A stretch of DNA of 64,000 nt from Euwallacea fornicatus (GCF_040115645.1 NC_089556.1:682001-746000), one strand, 5' to 3'. Positions 10,759 to 23,780 are shown, counted from the stretch's first letter. The notes: generated by a model from the sequence alone, not told the origin. Made by a program: numbers and translations.

Positions 10759-13745
10759 AAACGTTATTTAAAAATCTTCAAAATGAAATAAAATCTAAGA
10801 AATTTGTATCAAGATGGATTTGAACTAATAACTCCTGGCAGATCTCGAACAACTTTATACGCTTTTAAGGCTGCACCAATGCCACTTTGCACTAACAATT
10901 TTCAATTATCTACAGCTGCAATCCATGAGATATAGAATCGTTAAGGCATGTAAACGGGTTTCTTAACTAAACTCCCAAGCCGCTATTAGCTCTAATAATG
11001 ATCCAGGCAGTGGGTTTAGTTACATCCAAATTTAACCGCTGGATAATAAAAGCAAATCAGGCAATTCTCGGAATGTATAACAGGACACAGTTCATAACCC
11101 CTAATGCGTGTCCTACATGATGGATTCGAACTGACTTCAAGATTTAGAGTTTAGCTTGAGGCTCGCGTGTTCTTCTTGAAGAAGATGTGGAAGAAAAAGG
11201 TCTTAATGATATGTTTTCTTGTTAAGTTTTCCGAATTTATTGTTATTCAGGACATGCAAAGCAGCACAAATAGAATCTTAGCTCTGCAGCTACTATGGAT
11301 TGATTTATGGGACGTAGTAAGAAGGCGAAAGGCCAAAGAGAGCTACAAATCAAACGAGTAGCGCCGAATATGCTAATGTAGCAGCTGGAAGTATTCGAAA
11401 TTGTTTCTTTTACTTGTCAGCTTTGGTATTTTCGTTTGGAACAGTGTCTCATATTGCTTTTAAGGAAAATGAGGAACAGTATGTCTTGCATTAGAACAAT
11501 TGAAATACATTGGCATAATCACTGGGTTATAAATTGTGTACCTTGTTTGTGATTTTTCTAACATTAATAATGAAACTGTGCTATTATAAACCTCATTGTT
11601 AAACACATATTACAAATCTAGAGTACCTCCACCTATATGTTGGCTTAGACTTAAGTTTCAAACTCGAATAAATTTTTATGTTTCATTCCTTCCATCGTGT
11701 GGCTTAATTTGTGACCATTAACGCCCAATTCCATTCTCTATTTACCTACAATACTCAATTGCAATCGGTTGAATGGCCACAAACCAGATTTCCTGTTAAA
11801 CTTCCATTTGGTAATACCATTACTTACTTTTTGTAAAAACATTACTATGACACTACACTACTAATTTACACTCTTTCTTACATAAAATAAATTTTCCGCT
11901 AACTTACAATCTTTATCTTAAAACCTAATCTCGCTTCATCTATCTAAAAATATCTGTTCTTTTCTAATACCTCAGTGAAGAATCTTTGAAGTCCACTAGG
12001 CCATAACATAAAAAGAAGATTAAAAAGTTCTGTTACACTACAGGTCGATTTCTTTTTAATCATTTTAAAATGGCCTTTCGTGAATTGATGCATTAACTGT
12101 GTACTGCACGTGCAGAAAACATGTGAGACATTAGCTATTCTTAGTCTCTAACTTTCCGGCCTCATGTTCCAGCTTATTAGCCTTTTTCTTGCCTGAAACT
12201 GAAATATCATAGAGATAATAGCAGTTTGTGGGTTCCTATTTCCGGTCAACGTTAAACTTGATCTTTATTTCTCCTCTCCGTGGATCCTTGAAATTTTCTC
12301 GGGAAAAACTGTTCCGACACGTTGCCTTTAGTGACGCAACAATTGGATGCATGCTCTAGTATTACGTATAAACAAATGGAAGTAGGATTTTCTCCTGGAT
12401 CCTAGTGAATTTTAGTTCACGTTAGGTTAATTAGATCAAATTCCTGATAACTTTAGGTCGAAAATTGGTACTAAATACTCCCCGAATTATCTTTGATAGC
12501 TACTTAGTCAATGTCTTAAACTTTCCTTCACTAAACTTTTGTATAAGTAAATTTTCCCCTTTTTAAAGGTTTTAGTCATTTGTCTGCATAAGGAGTGTTT
12601 GGTTCCTTAAAAGTAGTTCTTGAAACCGTATGAGTTGATCCAACGACTTAGTTTCGGATTCAGCAGAGACTTATATGCGAATTTGAAACATCCTGGAACC
12701 TTAGGAAACGGTATCAAATGTTTCGACGGATTCAATGTAATACTTATTATTTTAATAAATTGAATTTTGGTACATACGCGCAACATAAAGTTTAATAAAA
12801 TGAATATCCTTTAAACTCCATTTTTAACGTGCCAAAATAGCCTTTAAATGGGGTCCATCCACCATGGAAGTAGGATATATCATGTATTCTTTCATAAAAA
12901 TAATACACGCAAATTTTCGAGGTGGCGAGGCTCTGCCAGTTTTCTATCGCTTCGATATCTCGGAAATTTGAAGAGGAACTGTCTTAAAAATGTACCACAA
13001 ATTATTCGTCCCGATTAGCCGGATAAGGGCTTGCATAAACTGAATTTTAACAGTAAAGCTTCTGAGACCAGGGCAATGGTAGCACCCATTTTAGCAATTT
13101 TCAAAGTTCTTGAGAATTTTAGACGCCTCAAACTGCACGTCTAAGCTTCCAAGAAATTAATTCATGCATAATATGTTAGTCGAATATAAGATCCACGTCT
13201 CACCATCGAAAAATTCCACCTGAAATATTTAGAGATTGTCCTGAGAATTCTCTACTTTGTACCACTTTTCAAATTTACATATGATCACCGATATCATGTA
13301 AGGCCGCAGAGCAATTGCCTTAAAATGCAAATCACAGTATTCTCCTCAACGAGTTTTATGAATCTGTACTGGTTGCGTTCGAATATCCTTTTTTTCCGAG
13401 ACAAGGGTTTGATTGATTTTTTTTTCTTAATGTTTCTATGATTGTTCTATCTTCTACGCACTTTTAAGTTTCGAAGACTCTCTTAAGATAATTGAGTTCA
13501 CAGATTATGTAGGAACGATTATGCATTATATAGATTATATATGTACATGAACGTTAAGTAAGGATTTACCTTTTAACACATAAAGATTTTAAATAACTAA
13601 GCAAAATCTTCATATGGCATTTTTTCGAAATCTCAAAAACAACCAAAATATGCGCGTATGAAAGTTTCAATAACTGACAAAACCTTTAATTATTGTTGTT
13701 GGCGCCAGGACTGGTTAGAAAAAGTGTCTGAAATGGGCTTCATTG

Positions 13746-14006
13746 CTATAATTTACGCAAATTGTCACTCGCTTTATCCACCACCCTGTACATCCCGTTA
13801 AAAACAATCTCTTCAATCGATTTATTTTTGGGAGTGTTTTCTATCCGTTCATGCAACTTTGCCACTGTGAGAATTTCAGTTGTAAAAACTAAATTTTTTA
13901 CGTAACCCCATAGATAAAAATCACATGAATTTGGGGCCGATAATGTCACGGGGTATCTCATTGGTCCATTGGGATTCATTAATCTGTTAGGAAATTGGTT
14001 GTTCAA
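13746..14006 (-). pseudogene. mariner-type transposase C-terminal fragment
   Basis: The minus-strand frame reads FPNRLMNPNGPMRYPVTLS, then CDFYLWGYVKNLVF, then LHERIENTPKN. This matches the conserved pattern FPxRWIGRxGPxxWPxRSPDLxPxDFFLWGYxK of mariner-like transposases widespread in insects. The key WPxRSPDL segment is decayed (YPVTLSAPNS). Upstream of the fragment the other frame shows HYSHVNLKL, suggesting a frameshift, and stops interrupt it. No terminal inverted repeats were found. The D-x-x-x-W-G region remains recognisable, but the copy is clearly dead. Confidence 0.7.
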
Positions 14007-14514
14007 AAAGTCACATAAGTTTCAAATTAACGTGGGAGTAGTGTTGTAACTCTAAAATATACCCAGTGACATCCGTTAGGCACTAAAAAAGGAAAAATTG
14101 GTAACAAATAAAAAGGTGTAAAACAGTTAGCAGCGTAATCAACTAATAAAATGCAATTTCACGAACTAAATTTCCTAATAAAATATACATAATATAAACA
14201 ACAGCTTTAGCCTCGTAACCTCGGATAGCTGATAAATAAAACACGTTAAGTGCTTAAGACGTGAATTATCATGGACAAGACTGGTCATTCAAGAGCTCTG
14301 TGTTCTTACGTGCAATAAAAATTCCTTTAATTTTAGCCCACGTAGATTCTTCAAGTCCTATTTTTGTTACCAAACGTTTTAACTTTACCAAAATAACTTC
14401 TTTGAGAGTGTGGTTTAATTGCGTCGTGTAACTTAACATATGTGAGAGTGTCAAGAACTATTCGCTTTGATCTAGTTTGCCCTTTACCTATAATAGATTA
14501 ATACTCATTTTCAG
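14007..14514. other. non-coding DNA ending in CadN splice acceptor
   Basis: No coding content was found apart from possible further decayed transposase at the left edge. The right end has a pyrimidine-rich acceptor (ATACTCATTTTCAG, AG at 14513-14514) into the first CadN coding exon. Confidence 0.5.
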
Positions 14515-15611
14515 GTCACTACATCCAAATGTTCCATCCTACCACCAGCTGAAACATTACAAAAACTCAAAGGCCAAGATGAAGGCCACTGAAGCATTGG
14601 CTATTGCAATAGCCTTTGCCATCTTAACGTTAGCGAAATCTGATACAGTGTCAGTCATTCCACACGATGCTCATCCGGGCTACAGTGTTAAAAAGTTCAA
14701 CGAACACTACACTCTAGTCAATTCTAGCTTTAGCGAATTCTTTACCATGCTCCAAGATGGATCTATAATGACCGTCAGCGATGTAAGTCCTCTGGTGGAT
14801 CGGCCAGTTGATTTATTAGTGCTGGAGAACGATGGGAACACCACCAAAAAGCATTTGGTCCAGCTATGTGTTCTAGACAGGAGGAATATGCTCCAGTTTA
14901 AAGATGATAGTGAAGAGATTGTGGGAAGGGTTGCTGAAAATCAGCCTACAGGGACTAGAGTGGCTGGGTTATCGCTGATCCAAGCTTTGGCTAGCCACAA
15001 CTTCCCAGTGACATATAGTGTTATTGCTGGCAACCTCGATCAGGCGTTTATGCTCAGGAACAGCATCACGGGGGAGAACATGCCGAATGTAACTATAGAC
15101 AACTCAGGAGGAGTGTATCTTGTGACGGCCCAAGTTCTGGATAGGGAGGAAGTACCTAGATACGTGCTGACTATCCAGGCTAGTGACACTAGTGGTATAA
15201 ATAAAGCAGTCACAAATATTGTGGTTGAGATTCTGGATGAAAATGATAATAGCCCAGTGTTTACTCAGAAAGTCTATAGATTCATAGTTGGTGATAGTTC
15301 GCTGGAGGGAGATAACGTCACTATGAATTGGAAGAGGTTTTCCCCTATAGGAAAAGTTGAAGCGACAGATGCAGATGGCGATAAGGTTGCCTACAGACTG
15401 GTAACTCCAACCAGCTTTCTGGTGATTGTTCCTCAAACAGGAGATCTTTTGCTCGCATTGGAGCCGATAGAGGAGATGGAATTAGAGTTAGTGGTTGAGG
15501 CTCACGATATACGGATGCCCAGTAGAACTTCACCCAGACCTGCTCAAGTGATCTTTCACTTTAAGCCTTTGGAGGAATCTTCCGGTTTAGATTTGCAGAG
15601 TCTCGGCGAAG
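14515..15611 (+). CDS. CadN: N-cadherin, first coding exon (signal peptide and N-terminal repeats)
   Basis: The exon opens after CATTTTCAG at 14514. The chosen start is ATG 14579-14581, since the next residues form a signal peptide (MKATEALAIAIAFAILTLA). The 5' UTR part is 14515-14578 and holds a 7-codon uORF. The coding part is 1033 nt, residues 1-344, ending phase 1 before GTATAG. After the signal peptide, IPHDAHPGYSVKKF aligns with the fly start (LPHDTYPGFSIKKF). VAENQPTGTRV opens a cadherin repeat that closes with calcium-linker DENDNSPVF (about 220-228). A second repeat contains GKVEATDADGDKVAYRL and FLVIVPQTGDLLLA. N-glycosylation sequons include NSS, NTT and two NVT. CadN mediates homophilic, calcium-dependent adhesion in axon targeting and synapse organisation. 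This region is more diverged from fly than the rest, but the order of motifs is the same. Confidence 0.93.
14529..14552 (+). promoter_or_regulatory. upstream ORF in CadN 5' UTR
   Basis: ATG TTC CAT CCT ACC ACC AGC TGA is a 7-codon reading frame ending 26 nt before the CadN start codon and out of frame with it. It would be in the mature leader if the acceptor at 14514 is used. Any translational effect is inference. Confidence 0.35.
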
Positions 15612-15666
15612 GTATAGACCTTTTTTTTTAACACAATTTAAGGTTTTGTCATTTTATTTTCTTCAG

Positions 15667-15948
15667 GCGATCACATACTTCATCGAGAGAAACGGAGGGT
15701 GACCAGAGCAGTAAGGCCAACAAAGCGAATCGAATTTACGGAGACTGATGGCGAAACTGAAGGGAAAGTGGTGTTTCAGTTAGAAAAAGAGACTGAAAAG
15801 GAAACGTTCAAAATAAGGGATGATAATAGCTGGGTGGTGGTGGAGCCCAATGGATCTGTGAAAGTGAGGAAGAAGTGGGACTATGAAGAGTTGGGGCCCG
15901 AGAAGACTATCGATTTTTGGGTCACCATCACCAATGCAGAGAAAGGGG
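15667..15948 (+). CDS. CadN: N-cadherin exon 2 (candidate furin site, EC repeat)
   Basis: This exon follows a 55-nt intron (acceptor TTTTCTTCAG; donor GTAAGTTG; phase 1 to phase 1). It encodes residues 345-438. It begins GDHILHREKRRVTRAVRPTK, followed by RIEFTETDGETEGK, VFQLEKETEKETFKIRDDN and KKWDYEELGPEKTIDFWV. These blocks are nearly identical to fly CadN. R351-E-K-R354 fits the furin-type R-x-K/R-R consensus just upstream of the conserved repeat, as expected for propeptide removal in classical cadherins; cleavage is inferred. The exon ends NAEKG. Confidence 0.95.
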
Positions 15949-18900
15949 GTAAGTTGTAATTTACATTATATTGGTAGTTGTCGCATAACATTTACAAAAA
16001 AATGGGGGTTCTGCGTAAAACTTGTTCGAACAAAGAAATTTAACCATTAGCGGCAACTAATAAATATTTATAATCGTGGTTTATTTGACGATAGATGAAT
16101 ATGTATAAAATTTAATCCAAACGAATTGTTTGAAAATCCATCAGTTCATATTTGTTGGTTTAAATGCATATAAAACGAAGTTATCTGTCGTAACTTTTAA
16201 CGGTTTTTTGATTAAATTATTATTCAAATTTTAGGGCAGAAATGAAATTTTCCAACATTATTGCATTGTGTTCGTTGCTTTAATGTGAAGCTCATTTACT
16301 CCCAACTTGCGCGAATTGGCACTGAATCTTTAAGGGAGGATTTTTTGTACGTACCGTGTCTGGTAAAAACTTAATCTACAGGTAGATTGAAATACCTTCC
16401 CGACTGGGAAGCAGACAAATAGAATCGAGATTCGGTGTCCATTGCAATGTGGAAAATTTATGTGTCGTAAATTTAAATAGAGAGAGTTCTAGAGTGTTTT
16501 TCAAGGGATGATTGATTAATTGAATTCATTATTCAACTGCCAAATGGCATTAGTGCATTCACAAATTCGGTTTTAGTCATTTATTCTGTGTGAGAACAGA
16601 GCGTGGTACTTGAATTTGAGAGGTACCTAGGTATGAAAGAGCACACCTAAACACATTTCTGGACTACTTTCGGGAACTTGTTCGGTTTCCAAGGTCTCTG
16701 TTTTTTCGACTACTTATGTGACATGCGAATTACTAGTTAAAGCTGTATTAGACCAAATGAACGTTTTTTATTTCTTTCAAAATTATTCAAATTTCAACAT
16801 TAATATTTATAGTATCACTTGTAAGTCGACCAAATGAACGTAGGAATAACTTTAAACGCAATTCAGAAATGTGCAGAAGCTTTCGTTTTATTGACTTTTC
16901 ATTTGATTTTACGAATGAAGGATTACGTCACATGCAGTAATTTTTTTACTCCCCTGGGAGTAAATAATTCACTTTACTCCTTCCTTGGGGGGTAAAAATT
17001 TTATTTTAGTCTTGGAAGTGCAACAAAGCTATTATTCTCCCTATTTGTAAGAGTGATGATCCGGATCAACTTGGGGATTACAGATCTACAATCTTATCCC
17101 CATCATGTCTAAGATCCTTTTAAAATATTTATGGCTTTACAGGCGCTGCGACTCGTTCGCAGAAATTGATGTGTTTAATAGTTCGTGGTTTGATTTTCGA
17201 TTCTTGAGATTTGACCTTCTGTATTGTTAAATCATTTCACGAAAAAATTGAAATGTACTGTACTCGTCTTCTGCCGAATGGAAAAGGATGGTTTTCAAAA
17301 TGTGTACCATGGATAATGTTCCAACATTTGAATTAACATTTTTTAGATTCACCACGCATCCACAACTCTTCGTAATAGTGGAGTTCCAACAAGTTCTTTG
17401 GGGCGGTATTGGCTATCAGAAACCCCCAACGTGCGTTTGCACTACAGCCCGGTGATTTTCAAGAAATTACGATTTTCGACTTTTTTATTTTCGGAAATTT
17501 TTTTCTGAGAAAGTCTATTCCGCTGGGGACAAGTTCTGAAATCTGCAGAATAATATATTTCCGGAGAACGATGTTAAAAGGAGGTGTATTGGTTGACATT
17601 CTTCACGGCGACACGGCATTAGTTGCACCATTTTGCTGTTATTAAAGCTTACATATTTACGAATATACGCAATATGACAGTAGTTTGTTAATTTTCACAT
17701 ACCACATGTTCCTTACTGGTTCCTCTTCCTCAAGGGCTTGTAGATCCGTGTAACTTTTAAATTTCACCGAGAGATCATTTCGATAGAGACCAAGTTTTTG
17801 GCGCATGCCTCGTAACCTGTCCATGCAAATATTCTCCTGGACATAGCAACATTTCCTTTTTTCGCATCAAACCTTAAGGTTTAAATTACGTTGATTTCCC
17901 AAGAAACGCCCACACCGTCGAATTATTCAAAAAATGTGACGACTCATTGACTTCCTTGGACCATTTAACATCCCCTAACTGTCAACCACAAAATGAACAA
18001 GCAAATATAAACTGAACCTAGTTGAAAGCAGAGCGATAAAATAGAGTCGCTCTATTTATACCTGGGAAGATGGATTAGGTAAGTGCGTGACCTCTTTCGT
18101 TTTGTCAACATGCGAAAGACCCTTTTTAAAATATGGGACTACTTAATAATTTGTCCCGGGACATGAACTCTTTGGAATGAATTTGACAAACTATGTATTT
18201 ATGTGTTCAGATTTAATACGGTGAAATTCTTGATTTGGAAAGATCCCCTGCCGCCGTTGAAATCTTCGAGATGTCCCGCTACTGACACAATTATTTCGTC
18301 ATTTGCTAGTTAATTTTTTCCTCCAAGTTTTCACATTAAAAAATACTTAGATGGAATTTCCCGTTTCGAATTGGAAGTTTCAAATTATAGGAAGATATAG
18401 ATCGGAGTTAAGTTCAATAGCAAATCTTTTTATTTGATTTCTAACCCAAAAATAAATTGAAAACTATTCGAAAATCCAATATCGAGAAGAAAGCTACATA
18501 GATTTACTGAGTAGTTTTATTGCACTGATGTGATCTCTTGTCTATAACAGATATGTAATAGAACATTGATTTTGTTGTACGAGGCCTTCCAGACACAGTT
18601 AGGTAGTTTCTCTAAAATACGTTTCTTTTACATTACTCCAGACTGAAAAGTTTTTAATTCCATTCTTCTCTATGTGTTCGTGGCATTGAAACCTCCAATT
18701 ATTTGTTGTTCATAATACTTGAACAGAAATTAGTTATAAGTGTTGTGCAATTCCATTCAGTCATCATAATTATTGAAAAACACCGGCAATTAACTAACAT
18801 TAATGCTTGAATACAAGACCCGTCGGTTCATTTTACGTAAGATTTCGGATCATTTATCTTTGAATGACAAGAAGATACATCATTGAGTGTTTTTCAAATG

Positions 18901-21479
18901 TGAATGAATGTAAATAGCAGATTTGATGGATTATCGTATAGTGTTTTGTAGAGAAAATTACGATTCAAGGTTAGGACCCAGTTAAAAACTCCTAAGGGGT
19001 AAATTGTACTTTAATGTATTGATAATTTTGTAAGGGTTGTAATGGTCATGGAAGCCAGGAGAGTGGTTAACTACATGTTATAATATATTGTGGATGTTTT
19101 GTTTCCCTTCCACGAACACACGTTCTGTTTTGGACAGGCTCAGTGGTTCCGTTGGGTGTAAGCTGTGTAACATTCTACTGGCACATTGGGAACAGAAACT
19201 TTTACCGAGCTCACAACTAACAAATTTGTTCTTATAATAATGTTTAGAAGGAAATTGCTTGATTGATATCGGATGATTGAAGAAGTAAATCCCCTTACAG
19301 GTCACTTGTTGGTGGTTTTTTACTTTTAGTTACACCCTCTTGGCTAACTTCGAGGCTACATTACTAGACTACACTATCATCCATCGTACAGTATCCTAAA
19401 CTGCTTCTTCATTTTACAACAGAGATTTTGAAACTTCTTGTTGATCACAGTTACGGTTAGCTGAAAATCCTTAAAATTCAAGTCAATCTCGAGGAAATGT
19501 AATTCGATTTAATCGAGAAACAGTAAATGCCAGGAGTAAATCCCTGAAAACTTTTCATTAATGGTAGCTCTAAGTTAGCTTAAAATCGCTAAACTGAATT
19601 AAGTCAGGTTGGGTTAGTCAGGAGCCCGATAATTTGTCATTTTGAGGCAATTCTAATTAGTAAAGATTTCTCATTTGGGTCAATTGGAGCTATTCAAGAA
19701 TATTAGAAATTGTAAATAAAGCGAATTATTCACCCAATTTTTTAGAAGACGGTATTTGATCTTTTTTCATTGACAAATTGAAAAATGTCGGTTCTGCTTC
19801 ATTGCGTAAAAATATCTAGAGAAAAAAATTCTGATAAATTCGAATCAGGTGTAGATGTAGATTACCTAAAAATTTGCGGAGAGGAATCATGGCATCTCAT
19901 GGTGCTTTAAAATATGTGACGTGAAATATGGCCAGAACGGATGCGTAAAATATCTAGGAAAAGGGATTAGGTTAGTTCAGGTTGGTTCAAAATTTATGGA
20001 AATATGAGATTAATTGGGGTTATTACTAAAATAAGAAACTAGGTGTCTAGTTTAGGGAACTTAGTTTGAGAACCAAAACCAGGTCGTTTCAAGTTCAAAG
20101 GCATTGAAATGTCAAGGATTGATTCAAGTCATTGAAGATTATTGTAAAATTACTTCTCAAACTCTCAACTTTCTTGTTTCTGAAAGTTCCGAAAGATTTG
20201 GCGTTTTCACAGATTTTTAAGTACTTCGAACTGCTCTGATTTTTTCGTCATGTCTTTTTTAAGACTCAATTCCACCGATTTTTTTTAATGCAACTGAACG
20301 TACCAGAACTTTGCTTCGTATAGAGTCGTAAAAGTCATAATACATGATGATTTTTGTTTCAATTTCGGAGAAAGGGATTGAGAGATTCGCACTTTCATAA
20401 TGTGTCATAGGCATCCTCGTCCATCTAAAGAGACCAAGGCTAGAGCCTTAACTATTATATTCTCTAAAGGCATTCGTTCGTATTGGAATTTCATCCTTAA
20501 TTTCATCGAGGTATTTTTTCCTATCGTGTCTCTGGCCAGTTATACCTACAGTTCGTATGATTCACACAAGAGAATTGTTCAGTTTGCTCTTAATCGTCAG
20601 CAATTATTATGGTGTTCTTCATCAGGGTATCATAGTATAATTATGGTTATTACGACTCTCGCATCGTTTTATATGTAATATAAAACTCCTTCTCATTTGC
20701 TCAGATGATTCAACACTGCTCGTTGTTTGGCATTAGAAGAGCAATTACAGCTGTGTAAGTCACCGTAAAAATTAAGTCGTAATGTAATTTTGGTAAATTG
20801 AAGAAATCTTCAGGGTTCTTCCCCCCTTCCCCCAGGGTATGAACGAAACGTAAACTGACTTGAAGGAGTTTTTGGCTTAATGCCGTGTTAATTAAGAAAA
20901 ATATTAATAAATCAATATAAAAGGTGTAAATAATTTTTTTCTCTGTTATTACTTAAACCTGCTTCATTGCACATCGTTCTTCATTTTCTGTTATCATTGT
21001 TTTATGGTTCGTATCTGCTGGCCGCAAACGTTCGAGCGTATCAAACTGATTAACTATAATAGCCCCAATTGAAAAACCGACAATCTCACGACCATCACGG
21101 CTAGGACTGTTACAGGTGCTTATTTATGTAGGAAAAATTACACCGGAATTTGAAGTAATTCTTTGAGGAAATTCCATTTCCTTCAGTACTGGCGGGCAAA
21201 ACCATAAATCACTACCAAAATACTTTTATGTCACATACAAAGGTTAAATCGTTTTATTTTATTGAATTGAAGCTATCTTTTGAAGTGCTTCTGACTCAAT
21301 TAAATTAGCCTCTGCCCACATAAATAAACATTGAATGGATATGCAGATTCAGGATCGGCAAATCAGTTATTTGCGACTAAAAATCTATTAACTGTAGCTT
21401 AAAAGCAAACTCTTATCTAACCAAGTGGAAAACACATCCGTGACACAAGCTCCTCGAATAAATTTCAGGAAAATATCGG

Positions 21480-21610
21480 AGAATTTCCTCGGCAATTTCC
21501 TGGGCCAGCCTGCGGCAAAATATGCAAATTGAGTGGGAGAAAAGCCCAATTATCGGGCTTGAAGAAAATCGCCCAAGCGTGGAATCGTGTCTGCTTCTCC
21601 TGCATCCCGT
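21480..21610. promoter_or_regulatory. candidate intronic enhancer with octamer motif
   Basis: This GC-richer island in the AT-rich intron contains a perfect octamer ATGCAAAT at 21522-21529 and a homeodomain-like core within CCCAATTATCGGGC nearby. POU-domain factors bind the octamer and act in insect neural development, the tissue in which CadN works. The regulatory role is inference from motif and composition only. Confidence 0.22.
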
Positions 21611-23199
21611 ATTTTTGTTTGTTTAGGTATATGTGTGCGGATTATTTTCTCTAGGTGTGGCACAAAGAAAAGACCTCACTATTTTATACCCTCCAAAAGT
21701 TTTTAGTATATCGATACTAAACCTTCGACATTCGAACCCCATTTTCTCGAGTTTGTCAGGCAAAAACCGGATGAAAAGGAACTTTCTCGCCACCAGTAAC
21801 TACATTTAACTTGACAAGGGCCCTTAGGTGTCAGTTGCCATGGCAATTTTCAATCGTTCTGGAAGCCTGATTGGGGGGTCGTCTACCCCAAAGAAAAGTT
21901 CGACGATTCGAGTGGGAAAAAGTAAATATTTCTTTGAAAATCCGATCAGATATGCTTCCACGATAAAGATTTTGAAAGCTCACCGTTCTTATTCTTCATT
22001 GAAAGCAATTAAAGACCCAGCTTGTGTTGTCTAGTGGGTGCATTGCATTCCAGTTTATTTTTCTATTTATAAAACCCACAATTAAAGTTACGGTCCGTTG
22101 TATCCGGAGAAGGAGAAGCTGCACGTACAGCTGCGTTCTGTGCGTCTGCGGCAGCTTTTTGTTTATGATTCGTGTGTAAGTTTTTGAGTCCCCGCAGTTC
22201 TTAATGCCGTTATTACCTAATGAATTCCTAATTCAGGGCTGAAATAAATTCCAAGAAAAAAAAATTAAACTAAAAAACAGACGACAGTGCTCTCATTAGA
22301 ACATGCACTCTTGAAATGCTTTCAAGAGATTATCCCGGCGACAAATATCTTTCATCGCTTTCGGTCGGAGTTTTTCCCATTGTTAAGAGGCAGGTCCTTT
22401 TGTTTATCGAAATTTTTAGGAACAGGCACGAGGAAAAGGGTGTAGTTGTTTATTAATGGTTGGGCTTTATTAAGGGATAATAATGACTAAGCCCCTTTTG
22501 GTAGTTATGGAAACACGGATGGGTACTTAATAATTTGTAATGGTGTTTTCCGCACTAATGAAAATGTGGAATGAAAAAGATTAGGTGATTATAAGTTGAA
22601 GGAAAGTGAAACTTCTTAAAAGAGTTTGAGCCAAATTATCGATAATATCTTGTGGAGAAGAGATTTTCGCAACCAGAATTAAGCCTGAATCTTAATTTAG
22701 CAAAAATGCAGGAACTAGATATTTTATGAAAGTTAGGAAATTTTCGGAATTTGGGGCTTAAGAGTGTCTATGTTGACACGTACTGGCAGGGGTTCTCTTA
22801 GTTGTGTTTATACAGTATTTTAAGGTCAAGGGAAAATTTACGAAAAAAAATCATGTTCGAAAAGAAAATGCAAGTTTTACAGATAGAAGATCATAATTGG
22901 GACACACTTAACTGGGTCATGTCAGGAACATAGTGAGAAACACATTCCCAAAGTTGCTTGGAAATTGAACTTCAAGTTCATAAATCGACAACGATGAATT
23001 AAAACGCTTTCGAAATATATTTTGGCGGCTGAATTTAAAACATAAAACAAACGTTTCCATTTTAGAAGGATTGTCCTAAAACAAAACGACAAAAACAGTT
23101 AGTTTCCTAGCCAAATATCCGTTTTTTTCCGTATTAAACTATCCAACCGAGTGAAGGAAGCAACAGCACAAAAGTCGAAAACGAAGATCGATGGAACCG

Positions 23200-23780
23200 T
23201 AATGCGGAGAATACGAACACTAATGGCACTAACCACAAAGAGATCGTTATGATGATAAGTTTATGGGCCTTTTTGCGATCGACCCTGCTAACGTTTTAAT
23301 GATGATTGTGCAACCGTGGGAATAAAGCGCATTGAGAAACACGATACATCAATATGCAAATGCGGTTTATGATTTATCGGAAAAATCATCGTGAAAAACC
23401 ATTTAATCAGAGCATAAACCATCGAGTTATTAAACGTAAATCTGTCTTAAATAGTCGAGGTGGCGAAGCCGATGGCTAAGAATATTTTGAGAAATTCGGT
23501 GCAAGCCGGCAACATCGTCCACCCCCACTTAACAATCTCTCTCGCTCTAACTTAGTCTCCTTTTGACGAGGCCCTTGTGCCCGTGACGTTGTCGCGATGG
23601 TGGGAAGAGGGGGTGGCGGACACAGGCGTGGTTAGTTACAATTCGCCGGAAAAATCAATAAAGCCGGGAAGACGCGGGGCTTACTCACGAAGTCTGGACG
23701 TTCTTTGATTTTCGAGCGTGGAGTGTCGTAGTAGGGCAACGTTGCCGAGAATAGCCGTTTTTTCGCGATATAGGGGCTAT
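23200..23780. promoter_or_regulatory. candidate intronic enhancer, octamer and CpG-rich segment
   Basis: A second perfect octamer ATGCAAAT lies at 23354-23361, flanked by several TTTATG/TTTATGATTTAT and AATGATGATT homeodomain-like sites (23280-23400). A CpG-rich stretch with a CTCTCTCGCTCTAA run (possible GAGA-type site) follows at 23460-23780. No ORF or splice sites explain it. Role and boundaries are inferred. Confidence 0.22.

Larger units (their letters stand above)
6851..13745. other. intergenic or 5' leader-intron DNA with scattered repeats
   Basis: This stretch of about 6.9 kb has no supportable coding exon; its ORFs are short and lack known motifs. It contains a 12-bp perfect palindrome at 9678-9689 (GCCGGTACCGGC), a family of short direct and inverted repeats at 10079-10174, and tRNA-like A/B box pairs around 10718-10758. 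If the CpG block is a CadN leader, this is part of a 5' UTR intron. Confidence 0.4.

Noticed and set aside
15104..15533. Minus-strand ORFs opposite CadN exon 1
   Set aside because: They are antisense shadows of a strong cadherin-coding exon.
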